Shown: piece after piece, positions 1 to 4,435 of the stretch
Layout: the number at the start of each line of letters is the position of its first letter
How positions within the stretch are numbered: the first letter of the stretch is position 1
NCBI GenBank assembly: GCA_016791465.1
Contig: JAEUWE010000468.1
Span: 1 to 5,666 of the forward strand
Direction: 5' to 3'
DNA from: Pseudobdellovibrionaceae bacterium
GTDB lineage: Bacteria > Bdellovibrionota > Bdellovibrionia > Bdellovibrionales > JAMPXM01
Length of the DNA stretch: 5,666 nt
The notes under the pieces: model-generated
The model's database searches: none
Seen by the model: the letters and a program-made list of their open reading frames with translations, nothing else
What the model was told of the DNA's origin: nothing
Translations under genes and position numbers: made by a program

Positions 1-19
1 GTGCAGGGCTTAGAAGTTT
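1..19 (-). CDS. IS3-family transposase OrfB, first codons only
   Basis: Only about six codons are visible (KLLSPA in the -1 frame relative to OrfA) before the window ends. The call rests on the overlap with the end of orfA in the -1 frame, the slippery heptamer, and the resemblance of LLSPA to the usual OrfB start. OrfB carries the DDE integrase-type catalytic core; none of it is visible here. Confidence 0.5.
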
Positions 20-288
20 CCCGAGGCAACATCCTTGAGAATCAAATTTTCGAGTGCTTGATTGGCGACGATCTTCTTGAGCCTCGCGTTCTCGGCTTCG
101 AGCTCTTTGAGACGTTTGGCTTGATCAAGCTTTAAGCCGCCATATTCGTTGCGCCAGCGGATCAGGGTTTGAAGAGTCACGCCGATCTTCTTTGCCGCTT
201 CTTCAAGCGTGGCGCCGCGGCCTTGCTCGATCTCGACGGTTCTTAAGTGCTGAATGATCTCTTCAGCTGAATATCTCTTTCTTGGCAT
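10..288 (-). CDS. IS3-family transposase OrfA (HTH subunit)
   Basis: OrfA (92 aa) is the DNA-binding part of the IS3 transposase. It recognises the element's ends and, made alone, often regulates transposition; the catalytic DDE domain is supplied by the OrfAB frameshift product. The N-terminus is basic (MPRKRYS). A helix-turn-helix lies at about residues 27-48 (ATLEEAAKKIGVTLQTLIRW), and a leucine-rich coiled coil at about 56-84 serves for multimerisation. The ending ILKDVASGNF is typical of this group. An in-frame ATG at 321 would add 11 residues, but the ATG at 288 is chosen because GGAGG sits 5 bases upstream (294-298) and the protein then begins at the usual MPRKR. The length is normal for OrfA, with no frameshift inside it. 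The gene would be active only if orfB beyond the edge is intact. Confidence 0.85.
   Translation of the reverse strand: MPRKRYSAEEIIQHLRTVEIEQGRGATLEEAAKKIGVTLQTLIRWRNEYGGLKLDQAKRLKELEAENARLKKIVANQALENLILKDVASGNF
16..22 (-). other. Programmed -1 ribosomal frameshift heptamer (GGGAAAC)
   Basis: On the minus strand the OrfA frame reads G-GGA-AAC just before TTC and the TAA stop. This is the exact X-XXY-YYZ layout of a -1 slippery site, two codons from the end of orfA. Slipping back one base gives CTT-CTA-AGC-CCT-GCA, so the product continues LLSPA, which is how OrfB usually begins in this group. IS3 elements are known to make the OrfAB transposase by this kind of slip. A downstream stimulatory structure would lie outside the window. 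Confidence 0.75.
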
Positions 289-291
289 TTT

Positions 292-333
292 GGCCTCCGA
301 CTTCGAGGCCCAGACTAACATATCGTCTGGACC
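292..333 (-). promoter_or_regulatory. Two overlapping hairpins in the transposase leader
   Basis: In minus-strand RNA, hairpin A pairs GGUCCAGAC (333-325) with GUCUGGGCC (315-307): 9 bp with one G-U and a 9-base loop. Hairpin B pairs GGCCUC (310-305) with GAGGCC (297-292): 6 bp with a 7-base loop. The 3' arm of B contains most of the GGAGG ribosome site of orfA. Both use bases 307-310, so they cannot form together. B would hide the ribosome site and A would prevent B. The pairing is seen in the sequence; the regulatory role is inferred. Confidence 0.45.
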
Positions 334-353
334 GGTTTAAGCCGGCCAGGTCA
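325..353 (-). repeat. Terminal inverted repeat of the IS3-family element
   Basis: Read on the minus strand from 353, this 29-base end matches the plus strand at 1596-1624 at 24 of 29 positions. The differences are at positions 8, 13-15 and 29. The shared blocks are TGACCTG at the tip and AAACCGGTCCAGA on the inner side. The match, together with its place just upstream of orfA, marks it as the end the transposase would recognise. Confidence 0.8.
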
Positions 354-378
354 GAGGTTGTTCGATAGCCTCGGATTC

Positions 379-433
379 AAACCACTTCGATTTGTAGCGC
401 CCGCGCCCGTCAGGAACGGGCGCTACGTGGTTT
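379..433. repeat. REP-like GC-rich palindrome
   Basis: Bases 394-403 (GTAGCGCCCG) pair perfectly with 417-426 (CGGGCGCTAC). An alternative 8-bp stem, 403-410 with 416-423, leaves a 5-base loop, CAGGA. The two registers arise because GCGCCC is repeated in tandem (397-402 and 403-408). Flanking arms AAACCAC (379-385) and GTGGTTT (427-433) extend the palindrome. It abuts the stop codon of the minus-strand gene at 434. No T-run follows on either strand, so it is not a standard terminator. GTAG-headed palindromes like this are typical of REP elements mobilised by RAYT transposases, but only one copy is in the window. Confidence 0.5.
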
Positions 434-649
434 CTATACTTTTGAGGTTGATTGTAGAATCGTGGACCTCGAGCGTCGAACGAGTATCGTGAGCACGGCA
501 CAACTGAGAACCCCGAGCGTGAACGATAAAAAGCCGAGAAACGTTGCGTTTTTGGCGAAAGCAAACTCCACAATCTTGTAAACGACGAGCGAGACCGAGA
601 TACCAAGGGCAAAAGAAAACTGTGACAGCTTGGACAAGTGAGAATCCAA
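434..649 (-). CDS. Small predicted two-helix membrane protein
   Basis: I do not recognise a family. From the TTG at 649 the product is 71 aa, with two hydrophobic stretches at about residues 8-24 (extending weakly to 32) and 35-57. A short loop with Lys33 separates them, and a basic tail starts with Arg58-Arg59, so both ends are predicted to be cytoplasmic. The TTG start is chosen because AGGGAGG lies 5 bases upstream (655-661), as strong as the sites of comM and orfA here. An ATG at 703 would add 18 residues but has no good ribosome site. The gene diverges from the oxygenase-like gene at 875 and ends against a palindrome, inside the IS-bounded segment. It could be a small membrane effector or regulator, or a chance ORF; overlapping frames are also open here. 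Confidence 0.45.
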   Translation of the reverse strand: MDSHLSKLSQFSFALGISVSLVVYKIVEFAFAKNATFLGFLSFTLGVLSCAVLTILVRRSRSTILQSTSKV

Positions 650-839
650 TCGAACCTCCCTGGAATGCAATACTGATTCCTCGCGAGAATTTGACGCTAT
701 CATTTATTGTCCAAAAAATCAATCCGGATGCGGCAAGAAACCAAATTGCAGTTATTGGCCTTCATCGTTTCAAGTCCGGTCGACTGCTGGTCGGTGCTAA
801 CTCGCGCGTACAGTAATGCGGTTCGCATTGGCTTCTTTA

Positions 840-868
840 TTGATCGAATATTTCAAACCTGTTGTAAT
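840..868 (+). promoter_or_regulatory. Sigma-70-type promoter of the oxygenase-like gene
   Basis: The -35 element is TTGATC (840-845), followed by a 17-base spacer and the -10 TGTAAT (863-868). The -10 has an extended TG at 860-861. The predicted start of transcription, about 7 bases after the -10, falls on or next to the A of the ATG at 875. No ribosome site precedes that ATG, so the transcript would be leaderless. Confidence 0.55.
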
Positions 869-874
869 TACTAG

Positions 875-1594
875 ATGCGCTTTTCCAGTATAAATACAGG
901 ACTGACCGATGAAAAGATTCAGAGCGCTATCTCCCTTGTAAATCAACAAGGTTATGCCGCGATTGATTTGCATTCGGATGTCGTCAATAAATTAGGTAAA
1001 CCTCTCTACCAAGCTATCGATGCAGTCACACTGCATCCTCAAAGAGACAAATACTATAATGAGATAGCTTTTTTTTGGCCGGAGGACTGGCAGGGCGTTG
1101 AGCAAGGAATCGGATCGTTTCATGAGCAAAAGTCTCTTGATAAGATCTATCAAGCTGATGCCGCGAAAACTATTTTAGGCGAAAAAATTGGATCTAGTTA
1201 TAGCGATGTTATTTTGGATTTCGCATTTCAAGTTAAACAGTTGATCATTCGACATCACCATGGCCTGAAGAAAAATGAACTTCGCCTAGCACGTGTTATG
1301 GTTCGACAAATGAATGAAAAAAACCTGACGCGGCATAATGGTTCAAATCTGCATGAGGATATTGGATATAATAATCGACCCTACCAACAACTTTTATCAG
1401 CCATCGTAACAACATTTGGAATTCCTACGGAAGCGATTCGACATCAAGCCCGGGTTGGTGAGTTGCTCATATTCAATGCTTATGACCGAAGAAGGCTATT
1501 GGAAATGAATGAAAATCTCGCCTTTGTCCATAAAGGCCCCAAGTCAGGACCGAAAATGTTTTTCTTTTTTGAGTTCTTGGGTCCCCGAGATTGA
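875..1594 (+). CDS. Putative 2-oxoglutarate/Fe(II) oxygenase, P4H-like
   Basis: The 239-aa product looks like a soluble cytoplasmic protein with the double-stranded beta-helix signature of 2-oxoglutarate, Fe(II)-dependent oxygenases. These couple decarboxylation of 2-oxoglutarate to oxidation of a substrate. Candidate iron ligands are His160-x-Asp162 (LHEDIGY) and His219 (FVHKG). A GELLIF strand (195-200) lies between them, and Lys227 in GPKMFFFFEF sits where prolyl-4-hydroxylase-type enzymes bind 2-oxoglutarate. The N-terminus (about 12-40) resembles the usual leading helix and strand. The substrate cannot be told. An in-frame TAG at 872-874 makes ATG 875 the first possible start. The gene is AT-rich (sampled lines about 35-45% GC against about 57% in comM), contains a T8 run (1069-1076), and its stop lies one base from an IS end, all of which suggest acquisition. 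The reading frame is sound; the family call rests on motifs alone. Confidence 0.6.
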   Translation: MRFSSINTGLTDEKIQSAISLVNQQGYAAIDLHSDVVNKLGKPLYQAIDAVTLHPQRDKYYNEIAFFWPEDWQGVEQGIGSFHEQKSLDKIYQADAAKTILGEKIGSSYSDVILDFAFQVKQLIIRHHHGLKKNELRLARVMVRQMNEKNLTRHNGSNLHEDIGYNNRPYQQLLSAIVTTFGIPTEAIRHQARVGELLIFNAYDRRRLLEMNENLAFVHKGPKSGPKMFFFFEFLGPRD

Positions 1595-1595
1595 T

Positions 1596-1645
1596 TGACC
1601 TGACCGGGCCAAACCGGTCCAGATCTTGTGATCTGATCTGGACCA
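1596..1645 (+). mobile_element. Orphan IS3-family end (remnant)
   Basis: Starting at 1596, TGACCTGACC and the following bases repeat the terminal sequence of the left IS (24 of 29 positions) in inverted orientation, so the lost element would extend rightward. Just inside it, GGTCCAGATC (1616-1625) and GATCTGGACC (1635-1644) form a perfect 10-bp hairpin with a 9-base loop, at the same place as hairpin A of the left copy. No orfA-like reading frame follows, so the rest of the element is gone or too diverged to see. The hairpin also follows the oxygenase stop by about 20 bases and could slow transcription, but it lacks a T-run. Confidence 0.65.
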
Positions 1646-1698
1646 AAGCTTCGACTGCGACTCCTTCAAAAGTTGCAACTGCGCAACACGAACAGCGT

Positions 1699-1721
1699 GA
1701 ACGGACAGTGCCAGTCCGTTC
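1699..1721. repeat. Short perfect hairpin
   Basis: GAACGGAC (1699-1706) and GTCCGTTC (1714-1721) form an 8-bp stem around the loop AGTGCCA. No T-run follows on either strand. It lies in the stretch 1646-1852, where I recognise no gene or RNA. Its function is unknown and it may be chance. Confidence 0.35.
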
Positions 1722-1852
1722 CCAGTCGATGTGGTTACTTGCGGTTATGTTGGGGGTTACATGACGAGATTCGACTGAGCTAAGTGATTGAATCCATTTG
1801 TTTTTGATTTTCGGTACTTACTATTTTTCGGAGAGTATCCCGAGCGGAAAAC

Positions 1853-1926
1853 TGGAGGTGGTAGAGGGATTCGCACCCCCGTACACGGATTTGCAGTCCG
1901 CTGCCTAGCTCCTCGGCCATACCACC
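1853..1926 (-). tRNA. trnC: tRNA-Cys (anticodon GCA)
   Basis: The gene is complete on the minus strand. The acceptor stem pairs GGTGGTA with TACCACC. U73 is the discriminator typical of cysteine tRNAs, and CCA is encoded (1855-1853). The anticodon loop CUGCAAA carries GCA (1894-1892) on a GCGGA/UCCGU stem, the D-stem is GCC/GGC, and the variable loop is 4 bases. The T-stem is GGGGG/CCCUC with one G-U, and G53-C61 is kept. The T-loop reads UGCGAAU, so position 55 (base 1874) is G where almost all tRNAs have U that becomes pseudouridine. It delivers cysteine to the ribosome. It lies downstream of comM on the same strand with its own promoter, and its 3' side faces the IS-bounded DNA. Confidence 0.95.
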
Positions 1927-1946
1927 AACGAGAAGAAGAAGACTCA

Positions 1947-1975
1947 GTTTTAGTGATTTGGCGGGATCGGGTCAA
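1947..1975 (-). promoter_or_regulatory. Promoter of tRNA-Cys
   Basis: On the minus strand a -35 TTGACC (1975-1970) and a -10 TAAAAC (1952-1947) are separated by 17 bases. The -10 ends 20 bases before the mature 5' end at 1926, leaving a leader of roughly 14 bases for RNase P to remove. The -35 lies within the loop and inner stem of the hairpin at 1960-1991. Confidence 0.5.
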
Positions 1976-1991
1976 CTCCGATCCACCCGCC
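1960..1991. repeat. Hairpin between comM and tRNA-Cys
   Basis: GGCGGG (1960-1965) pairs with CCCGCC (1986-1991), and ATCGG (1966-1970) with CCGAT (1978-1982). A 3-base bulge (CCA) and a 7-base loop complete an 11-bp stem. It starts 6 bases after the comM stop codon. On the comM strand the T-run (TTTTTA) comes before the hairpin, not after it, so it is not a standard intrinsic terminator. It could protect or process the comM mRNA end. Confidence 0.5.
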
Positions 1992-1997
1992 TAAAAA

Positions 1998-3428
1998 TCA
2001 GGCGTTTCCGCCCGACCACTGCAGAAACGGGTCAAGGGCGTAACTTTTCGCCTCTGAAAGCTGCTCAGCCGTCACTGCGAGCGTTCCGTCTAAGTCGGCA
2101 AGCGTCCGGGCAAGCTTCAGCACCGCTTGCCGTCGGCGCTCAGAAAGCGTCTGTGGCAGGCCTGCGGCCCAGGTCTCAGCGACCTTCGTACTCACGCGAT
2201 GGGCGTTTCGCTCAGCAGGACCACCTTCAATAAAGAGCCGCGACAAGCGAAACTCCTCAGCTCGCTCAACACGCCGTTCGAGCTCGCGAAAGTCGATCTT
2301 GGCAAGCCCCGGCTTCCAATTCGTCGAAAACACCAGCATCTGAAATCGATCCACGAACGGTCCTCGGCGCCTGGCCGCGTACTGACGACGAACCGCGCGC
2401 GAACAGATGCAGAGCTCAGGGCGCTCGTCGGTGTAAGAGCCACAGGCGCAGAGATTGGTCGTTCCAAGCAAAAGATAACGACACGGGAATCGCTCACTGT
2501 AAGGACCACGCGCAAGATTGATCACGCCCGCCTCGGTTGGTTCGCGAAGCGCATCTTGAACTTGCGGTCGAAAGAGCAAAGCCTCATCCAAGGTCAGCGT
2601 TCCAAGGTGAGCCCGCGTGACAGCGCCTGGGCGCGGTGGCTGTCCACCACCCACCATCGCCAACTCTTTGGTGAGGTGGTGCTCACTCACATAAGGCCTC
2701 CGGCAATCGCGCTCGGCCCACCGTTCGATCTCAAGCCTCTCGCTTGGGCTTGGATCAGGACGAAGCTCGTGAACAATTTTAGTGAGCGTCGTCTTCCCTG
2801 TGCCCGCAGGCCCGGCCATCAACATCGAGTGCTCGCCAACAGCAACCGCCACGGCGAGGCGTGCTGTCGCCTCTTCAAGCCGCACGGAATCACAGTCAAG
2901 ATCCGTATCCAGCCCACGACACCGATTCTGCGATGGCACATCTCGCGATGAGCCCCGGGCCTTGAGCTCAAGCGGAAACCGCAAAGAGGAAAGCTCGCTC
3001 AGCTCTTCAATTCCCTCGTTCACGGTGCCCGTCAACAAACGTCCCAAGTGTTTTCGAGAAACCCACTTCCAATCCTCGGGTGTCAGCACATCCCCTCGTA
3101 AACTCAAGTCACCGTAGATCACATGATCGCGAATCATCTCGTGTGGAATCCGCCCAAGAAGTGCCATCAGACCCAGCGCCACCGGCAGATCGAGACCGAT
3201 CCCATGCTTTCGCTCAAGTCTTGGCCTGAGGTCGACAAGAACCTTTCGGCCCTTCGGCAGAGCATGACCGCTCGCCCGAAGCGCAGACTTGATCCGCACC
3301 GCACTTTCTTTGAGCGACGGCTCCGGTCGCCCAAGAAACTCAATCACCGGAAGCCCCGGCGCCAATACAAGTTCAATTTCAATTGGAGTCACATGCCCAT
3401 CGCGAACCATTGCCGACCGCACAACCAT
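1998..3428 (-). CDS. comM: ComM/YifB-family AAA+ ATPase (Mg-chelatase-like)
   Basis: ComM is a cytoplasmic hexameric AAA+ helicase that drives branch migration of incoming single strands during natural transformation. The family occurs widely, also in species not known to be competent. The product is 476 aa, a little shorter than the usual 500 or so. The N-terminal ChlI-like domain (about 1-115) contains GLPVIEFLGRPEPSLKESAV and GLDLPVALGLMALLG. The ATPase core has Walker A GPAGTGKTT (206-214), HHLTKELAMVGGG, Walker B LTLDEALLF with Asp281-Glu282, a Cys cluster (327, 329, 340, 342) likely to bind zinc, and GPFVDR (356-361). The C-terminal helical domain ends with ARTLADLDG and EQLSEAKSYAL. 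The ATG at 3428 has GGGAGG 7 bases upstream; the TTG at 3431 would be too close. It follows xer by 58 bases on the same strand. The Walker B surroundings differ from the usual LFLDELPEF, so it is a diverged member. Confidence 0.88.
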   Translation of the reverse strand: MVVRSAMVRDGHVTPIEIELVLAPGLPVIEFLGRPEPSLKESAVRIKSALRASGHALPKGRKVLVDLRPRLERKHGIGLDLPVALGLMALLGRIPHEMIRDHVIYGDLSLRGDVLTPEDWKWVSRKHLGRLLTGTVNEGIEELSELSSLRFPLELKARGSSRDVPSQNRCRGLDTDLDCDSVRLEEATARLAVAVAVGEHSMLMAGPAGTGKTTLTKIVHELRPDPSPSERLEIERWAERDCRRPYVSEHHLTKELAMVGGGQPPRPGAVTRAHLGTLTLDEALLFRPQVQDALREPTEAGVINLARGPYSERFPCRYLLLGTTNLCACGSYTDERPELCICSRAVRRQYAARRRGPFVDRFQMLVFSTNWKPGLAKIDFRELERRVERAEEFRLSRLFIEGGPAERNAHRVSTKVAETWAAGLPQTLSERRRQAVLKLARTLADLDGTLAVTAEQLSEAKSYALDPFLQWSGGNA

Positions 3429-3486
3429 CAACAGACCTCCCGAGTAAACTGGAAAGCCTGAAGCTCAGAGCAATTCGGTATCCGCC

Positions 3487-4413
3487 CTAAATATCGCGCT
3501 CATCGGCCGGGCGCGAGGCCAGCGGCGAATCCAGACCGGAGAGCGGATGATGCTTTTCAATCGCCTCGGCCATCGAACGGGTTGCAACGGTCGTATAAAT
3601 CTGCGTCGTTTGAATCGAGGCATGACCGAGAAGGACCTGAATGGAGCGAAGATCCGCACCCGACTCAAGGAGCGCCGTCGCGCAACCATGACGGAAGCGG
3701 TGCGGACTCACCGGCTCATCAAAGCCAGCCCGAATCGACCACGCCGATAGCCAACGCCAGATATCGATCCGCGACGGTCGATGCCCGCGATCATTGATCA
3801 GAATGGATTCCGGATCGCGATCGTCTTTAAGCAAAAGAGGACGCGCATGAACAAGATAGGCCTTGAGCTCTGTCGCAAGCTTCTCGGTCAACGGCACAGC
3901 CCGCTCTTTATTGCCTTTGCCAATAATCGAAAGCCACTGATCGGTCTCGTTGAAGTCCGAGCGATTCAAACCAATCAATTCGCTAACACGGCAACCAAGT
4001 CCATAAAGCAAAAGCAGAGTCAGGCGATTGCGCGCTGTTCGCGCTAGATCCCCTTCAACCTCAGCGGCTTCGTAGAGCTGTTTAAACTCATTTTCAGAGA
4101 GAACTTTGGGGAGGCCCGCTTTCACCTTCGGCGGCCGCAACTCGCGAAGTTCCGGCGCCGGATGCCCATTGTCTTCAACGAAGCGGAAATACGTTCGCAG
4201 CGACGAGATCACCCTGGCCTGCGACCGCGTGGAGAGGCTTCGAGCCTTCATAAAGACGAAGAAACCCGCCACATCGCTGTGCTTGTGACGATACTCTTCC
4301 CAGAGCTCAAGATCTCGCCGGTAGGCCATCACTGTGTTCAGTGAACGCCCGCGGATATTCTGTAGATCATCAAAAAACTCAACCCACAGAGGCAACGCCG
4401 CCGATTTTTCCAT
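3487..4413 (-). CDS. xer: Tyrosine recombinase XerC/XerD
   Basis: This site-specific recombinase (308 aa) is of the type that resolves chromosome dimers at dif, normally as a XerC-XerD pair controlled by FtsK. The N-terminal SAM-like DNA-binding domain covers about residues 5-85. The catalytic domain has Arg142 (CRVSELIGL), Lys166 (GKGNKERAVPL), His238 and Arg241 (SPHRFRHG), His264 (LLGHASIQ) and the nucleophile Tyr273 (QIYT), so the full set is present. The HHP near the end (288-290) matches Xer proteins more than phage integrases. A 17-residue tail after this is slightly longer than usual. The ATG at 4413 has no clear ribosome site and lies 22 bases after the stop of the upstream gene, so coupled translation is possible. 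XerC and XerD cannot be told apart from this sequence alone, and a XerC/D-like integrase is less likely. Confidence 0.9.
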   Translation of the reverse strand: MEKSAALPLWVEFFDDLQNIRGRSLNTVMAYRRDLELWEEYRHKHSDVAGFFVFMKARSLSTRSQARVISSLRTYFRFVEDNGHPAPELRELRPPKVKAGLPKVLSENEFKQLYEAAEVEGDLARTARNRLTLLLLYGLGCRVSELIGLNRSDFNETDQWLSIIGKGNKERAVPLTEKLATELKAYLVHARPLLLKDDRDPESILINDRGHRPSRIDIWRWLSAWSIRAGFDEPVSPHRFRHGCATALLESGADLRSIQVLLGHASIQTTQIYTTVATRSMAEAIEKHHPLSGLDSPLASRPADERDI

Positions 4414-4435
4414 GAAGAGATGAAATCAAGGTTCG

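Larger units (their letters stand above)
1..353 (-). mobile_element. IS3-family insertion sequence, upstream end (partial)
   Basis: This is the upstream end of an IS3-family element, transcribed leftward and cut by the left edge of the window. On the minus strand, in order, it shows a terminal inverted repeat starting 5'-TGACCTGG at 353, a leader with two overlapping hairpins, orfA, and a -1 frameshift site leading into orfB. The outer tip is placed at 353 because a second copy of the same terminal sequence begins with the same TGACCTG at 1596, and IS3-family ends normally start with TG. The OrfA sequence resembles the IS407-like branch, judged by recall and not by a search. The downstream end, most of orfB and any target duplication lie outside the window, so whether the element is intact cannot be judged. 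Confidence 0.85.

Noticed and set aside
423..722. A 99-codon minus-strand frame overlapping the small membrane-protein gene
   Set aside because: It is another frame of the same stretch, lacks a ribosome site, and runs into the palindrome. The adjacent frame has the helices and the AGGGAGG site.
544..816. A plus-strand 90-codon frame opposite the small membrane-protein gene
   Set aside because: No ribosome site, mixed composition without a domain, and overlap with the better-supported minus-strand frame.
1616..1644. The hairpin after the oxygenase gene as an intrinsic terminator
   Set aside because: The stem is strong but is followed by AAAGCTTCG, not a T-run, and the same hairpin exists in the other IS end, so it belongs to the IS.
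1646..1852. A remnant transposase gene beside the orphan IS end
   Set aside because: Both strands were read by eye in this stretch. One minus-strand frame stays open through 1596-1760 but shows no OrfA or OrfB motif, so no pseudogene is claimed.
1757..1975. A minus-strand open frame across the tRNA
   Set aside because: It includes the peptide GVRIPLPPP, the familiar false translation of a tRNA T-arm and 3' end. The tRNA explains the sequence.
2127..2951. A 274-codon plus-strand open frame
   Set aside because: It lies wholly antisense to comM, whose motifs are clear. Its product is rich in Arg and Pro with no recognisable domain, typical of a shadow of a GC-rich gene.
3487..4413. The tyrosine recombinase as the integrase of a mobile island
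   Set aside because: Its core motifs and the HHP ending fit chromosomal XerC/XerD, its base composition matches comM, and it sits in a conserved-looking cluster and not beside an attachment site.
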